Made by a program: the position numbers and the translations under genes | The notes under the pieces: model-generated | What the model was told of the DNA's origin: nothing | Seen by the model: only the letters and a program-made list of their open reading frames with translations | Databases searched by the model: none | Assembly: GCA_029204045.2 (NCBI GenBank) | Contig: CM055065.1 | Span: forward strand, 46,100,156-46,164,155 | DNA from: Tillandsia leiboldiana | Taxonomy: Eukaryota; Streptophyta; Magnoliopsida; Poales; Bromeliaceae | Direction of reading: 5' to 3' | Length of the DNA stretch: 64,000 bases | Part shown: piece after piece, positions 10,703 through 22,490 of the stretch | How positions within the stretch are numbered: position 1 is the first letter of the stretch | Layout of the letters: each line of letters opens with the position of its first letter

Positions 10703-13700
10703 ATGGCACCTAATAAGGATTGGATGGATCTGGTTGATGATCGACTGAATGAGGCATATGATAAGGGTGTTCAAAGTTTTCTTAGTTTTGCATTTAAAAG
10801 AACTGGAGAAAATAATGAAATCAGATGTCCTTGTGTTAAGTGTAATAACACTGATTCGGGAACTCGTGAGATGGTAGAAACTCATTTAAAAGTTTATGGA
10901 ATCGTTCGTAGTTATACTTTTTGGTATCATCATGGGGAAAAATCATATGAGTCTCAATCTGAATCTGATGATGAAGATAATGAGGAAACAGAAGAAGATG
11001 AGAGTGATAACGAGGTGGAGAATATTATAAGAGATTTATATCCGGATTTTAGTTATCTCGGTATGAACCCCGAAAGCACTAGTGTCTCAAGTCATGAAGT
11101 GCATGAAGAGGAACCCAATGATGAAGCTAAAAAATTTTATAAATTATTAAGAGAGTCTAATCAACCATTATACTCTGGTTCTAAGAACTCCAAATTGTCA
11201 GTTCTAATAAAATTACTTCATATCAAGAGTCTTGGAAAGTGGAGTAATGCATCATTTACCATGTTACTACAACTATTAAATGAAAATTTTCTTCCTGAAG
11301 GATCAACTTTACCAGATTCCTATTATGAAGCAAAAAAGATTATTCAGGATTTGGGGCTCTCCTATAAAAAAATAGATGCATGTGTAAATGATTGTATGTT
11401 ATATTGGAAAGACGACGAAGAATCTAATCATTGTAAAGTTTGTGGTGCTTCTAGATGGAAGAGTACTGATACAAAAAATGAGAAAATCAAGTATAATGCA
11501 AAAGGTAAAAAAATACCATCAAAAACATTGCGTTATTTTCCATTGAAGCCTAGGCTTCAACGATTATTCATGTCCACAAAGACAGCTTCTTTTATGAGAT
11601 GGCATTTTGATAAAAGAGTAGATGATGGAATTATGAGACACCCTGCTGATGCGATGGAATGGAAATCTTTTGATAAACTATATGAATCATTTGCCTTAGA
11701 GCCTCGAAATATAAGACTTGGTCTTGCAAGTGATGGCTTCCAACCCTTTGGAGATACGAGAAAACCATACAGTATTTGGCCAGTAATATTAATACCATAC
11801 AATTTACCACCATGGATGTGTATGAAGGAACCTAATCTTATATTATCGATGCTCATTCCAGGACCTTCAGGTCCTGGAGATGCAATTGATATCTATCTCC
11901 AACCTTTGATTGAGGAGTTAATGGACTTATGGGAAGTAGGTATTGAAACATTTGATGCGTCAACACGTCAAAATTTTCAAATGCGTGCAGCTTTGTTGTG
12001 GACTATTAATGACTTTCCTGCATATGGCAACTTATCTGGATGGAGCACTAAGGGTAAATTGGCATGTCCTTGTTGCAATAAGAACACTGTTTCAATTAGA
12101 TTAGTCAATGGTAGCAAGCAATGTTATATGGGACATCGACGCTACTTATCTGCCAATCATAAATGGAGGAATGACAAATCTTCATTTGATGGCACAAAGG
12201 AGAGAAGGTTACCACCAAAACTACTTACTGGCAATGATATTCTTGAACAAGTTGAAGATCTTGAGGGGATCAATTTAACTAAGGCTGTTAATAAAAAGAA
12301 AAAAATATCACATGATATTCGAGGGGATAATTGGAATAAAAAGAGCATATTCTTTAAGCTTCCATATTGGAGAGATCTTTTGTTGAGACATAATTTGGAT
12401 GTGATGCATATTGAAAAAAATATAAATGATAATTTTGTTGGGACATTCATGGATACCAAGGGAAAAACAAAAGACACAATTAAAACGCGTCTTGATTTGC
12501 AAGCAATGAACATAAGGCCAGAATTACACCCAATTCAAGATGGGAGTAAGTTTATACTTCCTGTTGCATGTTACACATTATCTTCAGAAGAGAAGCATCG
12601 ATTTTGCCTTTTTCTTAAGCAACTAAAACTTCCAGATGGATTTTCATCAAATATTTCGCATTGTGTGAATCTTAAAGAGCACAAGATTTCAGGATTAAAA
12701 AGTCACGATTGTCATGTTCTTCTTCAACGTCTACTACCTCTAGCATTACGTGGTCTCCTTCCTAAAACAGTTTATGAGCCACTTCTTGAGTTATCTGTAT
12801 TCTTTACAGTATTGGGTTCTAAGACAATAAGTTTGAATGATTTGAATCAGATTGAATCTCAAATTCCAATAACTCTTTGCAAGTTGGAGAGAGTTTTTCC
12901 ACCTTCATTTTTTGATGTCATGATACATTTGGTAATCCATTTAGCAAATGAGGCTAAGCTTGGTGGACCTGTCCAATACAGATGGATGTATCCAATAGAG
13001 TGAAACTTGTACACACAAAAGTCTAGTATACGCAATAGGGCTCGTCCGGAGGGATCAATTACAGAAGGGTATATTGCGAATGAATGTATGACATTTTGCT
13101 CACGATATCTTCATGGTGTTGAGACAAAATTTAATCGTCCGGAACGCAATTATGACAATAGACATAATAAAATTGATGGATATTTGTCTATCTTTTCTCA
13201 AATCGGAAAAACACTTGGAGCTGGTAGAACTCGTGATTTAGAAACACATGATTTCGAGCAAGCGCATATTTATGTTCTAAAGAACTGTGAAGAAGTAGAA
13301 CCATTTCTGAAGTAAGTTTTTTATATAATTCTAACTCATTCCGATTAATTTTCTTATTTATTACAAATTATATGTTGACCTATTTTATTCTTATATGCAG
13401 CCAATATACAAACATTGAAAATAGAAGTACAATACAAGTATCAGATAAAAGCTTTATTAAGTGGTTTAAGAACAGAGTAAGCACTAATCTTGTTTTTATA
13501 TATTGTATAAATTTGCATTCATTGTAAACTTATACTAACAATCTAAATTTTAACATTTAACTTGTAGGTTACACAAATGTACAAGCAGGACAAAAGTTTG
13601 GTTATGGAAGACTTACTTTCCTTGTCTCGTGGACCTACGAAATATGTGACTTGCTATAGTGGTTATATAGTAAATGGCTATAGGTTTCATACAGAAGAGC

Positions 13701-14248
13701 ACGACCAAAATTTAAAAACACAAAACTATGGAATGGTTGTAGTTGGAGACATTGGTAGTGAAACTGAAAAAATAGATTATTATGGGGTCTTAACAGAGAT
13801 TCTTGAATTACAATATCTTGGTGGCCGTCGAGTGGTGTTATTTAAGGGTAATTGGTTTGACGTATATGACAAAGAAAAAGGAATTAAAACAGATGAATAT
13901 GGGTTCATCAGTGTTAATCCCCAACGTTTGCTTAAAACAAATGAACCATTTGTATTGGCCAGTCAAGTATCACAAGTATTTTATGTTACCGATCATATTA
14001 ACAAAGGTTGGCATGTTGTGCAAAAGACTCAACCTCGTGACACGTACATGATATCAATGGAGGAGTTAAATAATGATCCCAAAAATATGGAAGATATGGA
14101 TGAGGCCTACCAACAAGAAGAATCTTTCAATCCTATAATGGATGCATGCACAACATTGAGTATGGATAATGAAATTAGTTGGAACAGGAATGATGTGGAT
14201 CCAAGGATAGAGGACATATTATCTACACAAAAGAAGAGAAAACGATGA
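10703..14248 (+). pseudogene. CACTA transposase (TNPD/TNP2 type), nonsense-mutated
   Basis: This is the catalytic transposase that cuts CACTA ends. Exons: 10703-13311, 13401-13476 and 13568-14248; both introns are GT-AG and phases agree. Domain order: transposase-associated domain (WMDLVDDRL, then paired Cys in CPCVKC, residues about 4-77); an acidic linker; a tnp2 core around residues 290-590 with conserved acidic residues in LASDGFQPF, TINDFPAYG and HNLDVMHIEKN; a DUF4218-like region; and, in exon 3, a DUF4216-like region (NYGMVVVGD, VVLFKGNWFDV). The reading frame is broken by one in-frame TGA at 13001-13003, where relatives have Arg (consistent with CGA to TGA); downstream sequence stays open and family-like. 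The ATG at 10703 is the first in frame and begins the conserved domain. Confidence 0.9.
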
Positions 14249-14387
14249 TCCTAATTTATCAAGTTTGTGCATTTAATTTCTTGCTACTGTTTGTTATTAC
14301 TTAGGTTGTCACAATAGTTAGTACCACATTTACTTTTGATAAAATATAATTTATTAAATTTAACATCTATTTGATTAAATTTTGTAG
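14249..14387 (+). other. Intergenic or intron spacer between CACTA genes
   Basis: AT-rich, 139 bp, with no open frame. It ends in a good splice acceptor, so the second gene may have an upstream exon or the two products may share one transcript. Confidence 0.5.
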
Positions 14388-14394
14388 GCGAAAA

Positions 14395-14776
14395 ATGCAA
14401 GCATCAAAGTTACAGAAAGGAAATATGATCACTTCTAGATCTGAAAAGCAACTCTTCATACCACCAGGTTCATTAGGGAAGGGTCGGGGACAAGGATTAC
14501 GACCTTCTATTAGATTGTCATCACGAGATGCTGTAATAGGTGCTATCAACAGTACTACATCGGTAAATGATACTCCAACAGAACCACCAAATGATTCCTC
14601 TTTACCACGTGATATCGAAAGTGTCGAAGAAATAAGAGAGAGTGGTAAAATTTCTTTACATTTGAACATATTTATCTTATTTCATATTTTTCTTTCTACA
14701 TAAATGTTACACAATTGATATATATTTAAGCACTTTTATATGATTTTTGTGTGATATTTTTAGATATGGTGACTTC
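14395..14776 (+). pseudogene. CACTA second gene (tnpA-like), 5' part
   Basis: A 3' splice site TTTTGTAG ends at 14387 and the ATG is at 14395. The first exon runs to 14644 (GTAAAA donor) and encodes a polar region. The next exon starts at 14764 and reads four residues before the Sirevirus begins at 14777. In CACTA elements this gene encodes the accessory protein that binds subterminal repeats. It is continued at 26409. Confidence 0.72.
14772..14776 (+). repeat. Sirevirus target duplication, left (ACTTC)
   Basis: ACTTC directly before TGTTACGG; repeated at 26409-26413. Confidence 0.95.
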
Positions 14777-15003
14777 TGTTACGGAATTTAAGTTGGCATA
14801 GTTTCGTGAAAGTCTCAAGTCTTGAAGATTGAAGGTGAAGGAAGTTGGATCATTTAACTCAATCTCAAGAAAGAAGAATTCAAAAGGATCAGGTATGTTT
14901 AACTAAAGTTTTTGTGTGATCCGAATACTTCTTGTAGTGTAGAAACACTTGGAAGAATCTTTCATTGCATAAAAATCAAAAACTGGACTTGGGACATGTT
15001 CAG

Positions 15004-15286
15004 GATCCGGATCAGGTTGTTCGATCCGGATCCCGAAGGTGGTTCGTTCATACACCAGTTCAATCCGGATCGTAGCCTCTCTTGATCCGGATCCCGAACA
15101 CTGAGTTTACCATCTTTCTTGAACGATCCGGATCAGGCTTCGCAATCCGGATCCCGAACGTTGATGGTTGGTGAACTGTATGAACGATCCGGATCAAGCA
15201 CTTCGATCCGAATCCCGAACCTTCGTTTTTCTGGAATTGCCTGACTCGTTACGACGATCCGGATCACAGCTAATCCGATCCGGATC
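15004..15286 (+). promoter_or_regulatory. Ten-copy GATCCGGATC palindrome cluster in U3
   Basis: Perfect or one-off copies start at 15004, 15023, 15062, 15084, 15125, 15144, 15186, 15204, 15256 and 15277. The first eight alternate in flank: in three of the four pairs a copy followed by CAG or CAAG is followed by a copy in GATCCGGATCCCGAA, giving a composite unit near 60 bp. They sit 60-350 bp upstream of the TATA box, the position of an enhancer. The 3' LTR keeps the cluster. Confidence 0.9.
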
Positions 15287-15352
15287 GCCGTCCGTAAAAT
15301 TTCCAGAAATGTTAGGTTTTTGATTCTTATCTCCTTCCTAGGGTTTCTAACC

Positions 15353-15360
15353 TATAAATA
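15353..15360 (+). promoter_or_regulatory. Sirevirus LTR TATA box
   Basis: TATAAATA, preceded by CTAGGGTTT and followed by a leader that leads into the primer site. It fits the U3/R boundary; the 3' copy is near 25647. Confidence 0.8.
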
Positions 15361-15636
15361 GACCCTATGACTCTTTTTCTAGGGTAAATCCAAATAGCCG
15401 TCATTTTCATATATCATCTTATACGGCTCTAGATCCACATATAGAGAAGAAAGGAAATCATTAGAGAATACTCTATGTTTCTTCATCTATATTGATTAGT
15501 TTGATTCTAGGTTTTCATACTCACATCTTGAGTTGAATCAAACTAATGAATACTTAGATGGTATTTCCGATCTATCTTTGATCTAAGTATTCGGCGGATC
15601 ATCACCACCAAAAACAACGATTTACACCAAAAATCG

Positions 15637-15815
15637 GCGCGTGGATTCGCGTGTCCTTGTGGATTCAAGGTTCAACCGCTCTCGTGGATTCGGAGCGAGG
15701 CACGTTCGTGGATTCGAAGGGTGCTATTGGGTGAAGACCGTGGATTCGGTCGGACGTCGTGGATTCGACGTTGGACGCCGTGGATTCGGCGTTGGGCGCA
15801 GATCGTGGATTCGAG
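15637..15815 (+). other. Array of eight stem-loops with constant TGGATT loop
   Basis: Eight hairpins share a TGGATT loop closed by G-C while the stems differ with base pairing kept: CCTTG/CAAGG (loop 15660), TTCG/CGAA (15709), GACCG/CGGTC (15741), CGTCG/CGACG (15760), ACGCCG/CGGCGT (15781), CGCG/CGCG (15642), a bulged seven-pair stem (15685) and a three-pair stem (15806). They lie downstream of the TATA box and upstream of the primer site, so they would be in the genomic RNA leader, where packaging or dimer signals occur in retroelements. Compensatory changes argue for RNA structure. The same array lies at about 25930-26108 in the 3' LTR. Confidence 0.85.
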
Positions 15816-16117
15816 AAGCGTCGTGGAGCGAGCGGAGAAGATCCTCTAGGAGCGTATGGAAAAGGTTGAGTCGTAAGTGTGTACGGTAAATCACCTTGTA
15901 CGTGTTTTAATTCTAGTAGATTTCTGCCGTGTTATCGGTCCCGTGGTTTTTTACTCCGGTGATGGAGTTTTCCACGTAAAAATCTTGCGTATTATTTTTA
16001 TTTCCGCATTGGGTTTTTATCGCAACGATTTTTGAGTGTTTATACGTTTACACCTATTCACCCCCCTCTAGGTGTTTTTTCCCCTATTTAGATCCTTATT
16101 ACATATAACCCAACAAG

Positions 16118-16130
16118 TGGTATCAGAGCG
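16118..16130 (+). promoter_or_regulatory. Sirevirus primer binding site (initiator Met tRNA)
   Basis: TGGTATCAGAGCG two bases after the LTR end, the standard plant Ty1/copia primer site. Confidence 0.93.
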
Positions 16131-16148
16131 GGAATAGGGTTGTAAACA

Positions 16149-19100
16149 ATGGTTGAAGGTGGAAACATCAACCGACCCCCGTTCTTCGATGGAACAAATT
16201 ATGCGTACTGGAAAGTGCGGATGAAAGCCTTTTTAATTTCCATCGACGAACGGGTGTGGCAATCAATTGAATTAGGATGGTCTAATCCAACTGAATTTAT
16301 TGGTGATGTTCACACCTTAAAACCTAGGTCGAAATGGACCAAGGAAGAGTTAGATTCATCTTCTTACAATGGCAAGGGAATTAATGCTATTTTTAATGCC
16401 TTATCTCAAACTGAATTCTCTCGCGTCTCGGCATGTGAGACTGCGAAAGAAATCTGGGATGTTCTTCAGGTTACACATGAGGGAACTAACCTCGTGAAGA
16501 TTCAGAAACTGCAAATGCTTACGAGCAAGTTTGACTCTATCTTGATGGCAGAAAATGAATCTTTCACGGACTACTATACACGATTGCAAGATATCGTAAA
16601 CTCATGTGCTAACCTGGGAGAGAAGATTCCAGAATTTAAGATTGTAAGAAAGATCTTAAGAACTCTTCCTGAACGATTTCGCCCAAAGGTTACAGCCATT
16701 GAAACTATTAAACACCCGGACGAAATACGTGTAGAAGAATTAGTTGGTTCATTACAAACTTATGAAATGACATTTACTACTAACAATTCTTCTGGAAAGG
16801 CATCCACTTCTAAGTCTTCAGGTTATGCGTTGAAAACAACTAAGGAAGAAGACGCGGATACATCCTCCTCAGACGATGACGAGAACCTTTCTATGGAGGA
16901 ATTTGAGAAGCAGCTCGCTCTCTTGACAAGGAAGTTTCGCCGCAACTTTCGAAGGGGTAATTCAAGCAAATCTCCATCCTTCGGAAAGTCGAACAAAGGC
17001 AAGGGTACTTCAAGTTACAAGTCAAGAAAGCAAGAGAACTTCTCAAAGGATAAGAAAAGTTCAGAAGGACAACTACAATGCTTCAAATGTCGAGGCTACG
17101 GCCACATTGCAACGGAGTGTCCCAACAAGTATCCGGCAAAGAAGAAGGCGATGCAAGTCGTCACTTGGGATGACAACTCAACGTCAAATGAGTCGTCTTC
17201 GAGTGATGAAGAAAAGAGCTCCACCGCATTCCACGCGTCCGTATCTTCACCCTTCATGTGCTTTATGGCAAGTACATCCGAGTCGTTGTCCAACTCCACT
17301 GTTGAAAAGAATGCAACGAACAATGAATCGGATGATTCGGAAGGTGAAGATTTTGCTCTAGCCTACCACAGACTTTTGAGGGATTCAAAGAAAGTGGCTA
17401 AGCAAAACAAGAGTTTGAGAGGGAGAGTGCATGATCTCGAAGAAGAAGCAAAAAGAGCGACTTCTCTCTCAAACGCTCTTGAAGTGGAAAGGGAAAACCT
17501 GATAAAAGCAAATGTTTCCCTTCAAGAGTCCAATGAGCAACTTGAGAAGGAACATACAAATCTGGTGGATAACGCCAATCACTTCTCAAAGCTCTACAAC
17601 GAGGCTCGACAGGATAACCTGGAAATGACAAAGACCATTTTCCAACTCAAGAATGACTTACAGCAATTCTCTTCAGGAAGGAGTAAGTTGGATAGACTTC
17701 TTGGTCTTGGTCAATCAAATCGGTTCGGCCTCGGATACACTCAAACTGGAAACAGTCCAAGTTCGAGTGGGACAGTTTTTGTGCCTCAGTCGGTATCTCC
17801 TCCTCCGACACCGGAATTCAAGACAAACAACGACAACAAACCTACTTCATCCTCTTTGGGATCGTCAAGATCTAAGGTATGTTTTCGTTGTGGTGTTTCA
17901 GGGCACATAAGAAGATATTGCAAGACGGGAGTCGAACGCTCATCTCAAACACCTCTTGCAACAACTACCAAAAAGGCTCCTCCCCGGAAATCAAAGCAAA
18001 ACTTTTCAAATGAAAAGAGACTTGGTAGTTCATCGCGCAAGACGATTTCATCAAGGAGCAACAATCGCTATAACAAGACGCTTTCACCGAGGCATATAAC
18101 TTCACGACCATTACCGACGCACTCCAAAAAGGTTTGGGTGCGCAAAGGTGAAATTTTCCCTTGTCTTGTTTCCAATGTTTCCTTGCATGCATATGATAGT
18201 TCGTCTTGGTATCTGGATAGCGGGTGTTCCCGTCATATGACCGGTGACAAAAATAGTTTTCAAAATCTTGAGAAAATCTCCGGAGGACACGTTGTTTTCG
18301 GAGACGGTCGATCTTCCAAAATTGTTGGAAAAGGGACGGTAGCTATTCCAGATGGCCCGATTTTGAAAAACGTCTTATTTGTTGATGGCCTTAAGACTAA
18401 CCTCATAAGCATAAGTCAACTTTGCGACAATGGTTTTTCAGTTAACTTTTCATCTGTTGAATGCGTTGTAACTGATAAGGACCATGTCTTCTTTTTAAAA
18501 GGGGTTAGATCTGAAAACAATTGTTATGTTGTTCCTAATAAATTTTCTGAAAATTGTAACTTAGCCGCTTTGAATAATGAAACTCTTTGGCATGAAAGGC
18601 TAGGTCACTTAAATTTTAAGGAACTTACTAGAATTTCAAACAAGGACGTGGTCAAGGGAGTTCCAAAACTTTTATTTAAACAAAACGTTGTGTGTGGTGG
18701 TTGCCAAAAGGGTAAACAGTCTAGGACTGCACACAAGAACTTGAACCACGTTGGTACAAAACGGCCCTTGGAACTTTTGCACATGGATTTAATGGGGCTG
18801 ACCCGTCAACCATCCTTGGGAGGTAAATGGTACATTTTCTTATTGGTTGATGATTTCTCTAGGTTTTCTTGGGTAGCATTTTTAAAAGAGAAAGCTGATA
18901 CGTTTGACTCTTTTCATGAGATTTGCCATCGTATTATGATTGAAAAGAATGAAAAGATCATTCGTGTTAGAAGTGATAGAGGCGGAGAATTCATAAATTC
19001 AAAATTCATTGATTTTTGCACTTCAAATGGCATTAAACATGAATTCTCGGCACCCTATACACCTCAGCAGAATGGTGTTGTTGAGCGCAAAAACAGGGTT

Positions 19101-19427
19101 GTACAAGAGATGGCGCGTGTGATGCTTCATAGCCGGAATTTACCGCTACATTTTTGGGCTGAAGCCGTGAACACCGCTGTCTATGTCATTAATAGAGTTT
19201 ACTTGCGCCCAGGAACTTTAAATACACCATATGAGCTGTGGTTTAGTAGAAAACCAGATATCAAATACTTTCGTATCTTCGGGAGTCGATGTTACATTTT
19301 ACGTGACCGTGAAAATCTTGGAAAGTTCGACTCTCGAAGTGATGAAGGGATCTTTTTGGGTTATTCTACGAATAGCAGAGCATATCGAGTATTTAATATT
19401 GAATCTAAGACGATCGTAGAATCATAA
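16149..19427 (+). pseudogene. Sirevirus gag-pol, first part: gag, protease, integrase
   Basis: 1092 residues from the first ATG after the primer site. Gag occupies about residues 1-600, with the DUF4219/UBN2-like start (NRPPFFDGTNYAYWKVRM), an acid-rich stretch, a CCHC knuckle CFKCRGYGHIATEC near 311, a coiled-coil region near 410-510, and a second knuckle CFRCGVSGHIRRYC near 578. Protease follows with WYLDSGCSRHM (Asp near 690). The pre-integrase HHCC motif starts at WHERLGHLNF (near 814), then the integrase core with Asp near 880, Asp near 943 (SDRGGEF) and Glu near 979 (NGVVERKN), a D-35-E spacing. A one-base deletion near 19423 ends the frame; pol continues in another frame at 19424. Confidence 0.92.
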
Positions 19428-21265
19428 ATGTTAAAGTAGATGAAGCTTTTCACTTTGGATCTGGAAAATCTACCCTCGATATCTCTCTAGATGATGATTC
19501 TCCTGCTAGTGCATCTTCTCATGATAATACTTCCAATATTAATGATGCATCTAATGGCTCTTCTAGTTTATCTGATGTGCAGGAATCATCTCATGTATCT
19601 CCGAGTACTCCGTTTCAACAAACATTACGAATCTCCAAGGATCATCCGGAATCGAACATCATTGGAGATCCACAAGAAGGAGTTAGAACTCGGAAGCAGT
19701 TGGTTTGTGGATTCGCTTGCTACGTATCTTTAATCGAACCAAAGAACATAGATGAAGCTCTTCAGGATGACTACTGGATTAAAGCAATGCAGGAAGAGCT
19801 CCATCAATTTGAGCGAAACAAAGTCTGGGAATTAACGAAGCCTCCAAAGCAACATAATGTGATAGGTACCAAATGGATCTTCAAGAACAAGAAAAATGAG
19901 GATGGTACTATCATCAGGAACAAGGCACGATTAGTTGCTCAAGGTTATTCTCAAGTAGAAGGTATAGACTTTGACGAAACATTCGCCCCTGTAGCTAGAC
20001 TCCAGTCCATTTGTATACTATTTGCTATTGCTTGTCATTTTAAAATCAAATTATTTCAAATGGACGTTAAGAGCGCATTTCTAAATGGTTTTTTAAATGA
20101 GGAAGTTTATGTGGCTCAACCGAAAGGTTTTGTAGATCATAAACAACCTAACCATGTTTTTCGTTTGAAAAAGGCTCTTTACGGTCTGAAACAAGCACCG
20201 CGAGCATGGTACGAAAGGTTAACAAAGCACCTTTTGGAGAAGGGCTATACTCGAGGGGGAGCTGATAGGACTCTCTTTGTGAAGCATTATCAAAGCAATT
20301 TCATTGTAGCACAAATCTATGTCGATGACATTGTATTTGGCGCAACAAGAGATAAAGATGCTTCTAAATTCGCGGAGACCATGGAAAGCGAATTTGAGAT
20401 GTCCATGATGGGCGAATTGACTTTTTTTCTTGGATTGCAAATTAAACAAAATGATGAAGGTATTCACTTGAGTCAATCCAAGTATGCAATGGAGTTGGTC
20501 AAAAAGTTTGATCTAGAACATTGTAAAGATTTTCCAACTCCAATGGGAACTAGCCACAAGGGACTTGAAAGTGAATCACATAGTGAGAATGTAGACGAGA
20601 AACTGTATAGAAGTATGATTGGAAGTCTACTTTACCTCACGGCTAGTCGCCCGGATATATCCTTTAGTGTTGGGATTTGCGCGAGATATCAATCAGCACC
20701 AAAGGAGGTTCACCTGAAAGCGGTGAAACGGATCATCCGGTACATCAAAGGATCAATTAATTTCGGAATTTGGTATCCTATGGGAACAAGTCTGGATATT
20801 GTTGGATACTCAGATGCCGATTGGGCAGGATCAGTGGATGATCGGAAAAGCACGAGTGGTGCATGCTTCTATCTTGGCCATTGCCTTGTTGCATGGCACA
20901 GTAAAAAGCAGAATTGCATAGCACTCTCGACTGCCGAAGCGGAATACATTTCAGCTGGAAGTTGCTCAACTCAACTCATTTGGATGAAAAGCGTATTGAG
21001 CGACTTCCGCATTTCAGCATCTTCGGTAACAATTCTTTGTGACAACACAAGTGCAATTAACATTTCTAAAAACCCTGTGTTGCACTCTAGAACAAAACAT
21101 ATTGAACTTAGATATCATTTTCTTAGAGAGCTAGTTGAATCAAATACTCTTCAACTTTCATATATTTCAACTGAGGATCAATTGGCTGACTTTTTAACAA
21201 AACCTTTGGATCAAAAACGTTTTATTCATTTACGAAAAGCAATTGGAATGCTTTCCTTGAAATAA
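19424..21265 (+). pseudogene. Sirevirus pol, second part: reverse transcriptase and RNase H
   Basis: Continuation of the polyprotein after the frameshift; on its own it has no natural start. It carries the RT (IGTKWIFKNK, KARLVAQGYSQ, MDVKSAFLNG, YGLKQAPRAWYERL and the catalytic YVDD whose first Tyr codon is at 20318) and the RNase H domain (GYSDADWAG, AEAEY, CDNTSAI, HIELRYHF). It ends at TAA 21263-21265. All catalytic motifs are intact, so only the upstream deletion prevents a full polyprotein. Ty1/copia elements normally read gag-pol as a single frame, so a programmed shift is unlikely but not excluded. Confidence 0.92.
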
Positions 21266-22203
21266 ACTTCTTTTTGAAACCTTTGCTTAGGATAGGTTTT
21301 GTATTTGTTTTTGTTTTGTTCATTATCTATGTTTGTACATAGGACATTAATTGAGCATAGATCATAATTGACTTTAATTGCATCTTTTCGCACATTTAGA
21401 AATTTATTATGCTTTTGCCATCATAATATTTCACTGTTGCAATGATCATTTATGTTAATTAAATCATCTTCTAAGTGATCAAAGTCAATTTCTCTCTCTC
21501 AATGATCTCTTGGTATAGTCATTATCTTATTTGACTGCTTAGTCGAGTATGAAATCGAGATCAATATTTGGTTGAATACTTTATATCTTAAATAATTGAT
21601 AGCCAATTGAGGGGGAGTCATAGAAAAAGTAAAATGCTCAAAAGATGTGGAAAGAGTTACATCCCAATGAGGAGTGTGAAAACTACCACCACATGGAGGA
21701 AAGAGCTACCACCTCGGTCGTCCGAGTATTGTGTGCAGCTACCACATGTATACCAAGCATGGTTGTTCAAATTTTGATTAAGTAAAATGCATGTTGAAAT
21801 ACTTGACTTCGTCAAATTTCAAGGTTGGTATAAGGTGGGTTTTTAAAGAAAGATGCTCAAAGAGCCACTCTCTTCAACAGATTGTCTAGATACATTATCT
21901 ACTATATTTGGGATTTCAAACATCTATTGATCTTTGTATTTCATTTTCTTTACTGAATTGATGATTTGATAAAGGCATTACTCATAAGATCAAGTTAGAT
22001 GTAATTGAAGGTGTTCAACTTTAAGGGATTTAATTCTTGTAAATTCTCGTTTCATTTTTGGATATTATTGATAGATTTGGCATAATCTAATTCTTGTTGT
22101 ATGAAACGATGATTTTTGTTTAAAGTTGATACACATTTGTGCTTACAATCTTTTTCTGGTTTTTCTTGAATTTCTCTGAAATTTTCTAAAGAAAAAGTTG
22201 GAG
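21266..22203 (+). other. Sirevirus untranslated tail, first section
   Basis: No coding signal. It contains a polypurine-like GAGGGGGAG at 21609-21617 and the sequence leading up to the internal palindrome cluster. Confidence 0.6.
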
Positions 22204-22374
22204 CCGATCCGGATCGGGCAAGATGATCCGGATCCCGAACGCAGGTATTCTTCTGCGGGCTGACGATCCGGATTGGACCTGCCGATCCGGATCCCGAACG
22301 CAGTTTCTCACTGCGGGCAGCCGATCCGGATCGCAATCATGAACTGATCCGGATCGCGGCTAGGGTTTTATAAA
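22204..22374 (+). promoter_or_regulatory. Internal promoter-like region with six GATCCGGATC palindromes and TATA
   Basis: Palindromes start at 22206, 22225, 22265, 22284, 22323 and 22346, again with CCCGAAC after some of them. TAGGGTTTTATAAAG follows, with a TATA motif at 22369. This repeats the LTR arrangement (palindromes, TAGGGTTT, TATA) in the middle of the element, 0.5 kb before the envelope-position ORF. Promoter function is inferred. Confidence 0.6.
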
Positions 22375-22490
22375 GAACAAAAGGGTTTTGATTTCTTTTA
22401 CTCCAATCTTTTGTTCCAAAGTTTCCAGAGCCTCTCTCTCTAGATTTCATCATTCCTGGAAGCTTTCAAACTCAAGTTCTTCAACTCCAA

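Larger units (their letters stand above)
14777..16115 (+). mobile_element. Sirevirus 5' LTR
   Basis: 1339 bp, TGTTACGG to CCCAACA. U3 carries ten GATCCGGATC-type palindromes (15004-15286); the TATA box is at 15353; the transcribed part carries an array of eight short hairpins (15637-15815). Confidence 0.95.

Noticed and set aside
16149..21265. Programmed frameshift between integrase and RT
   Set aside because: Copia polyproteins are normally one frame; the one-base gap sits at no slippery site and a stop follows at once. A plain deletion is simpler.
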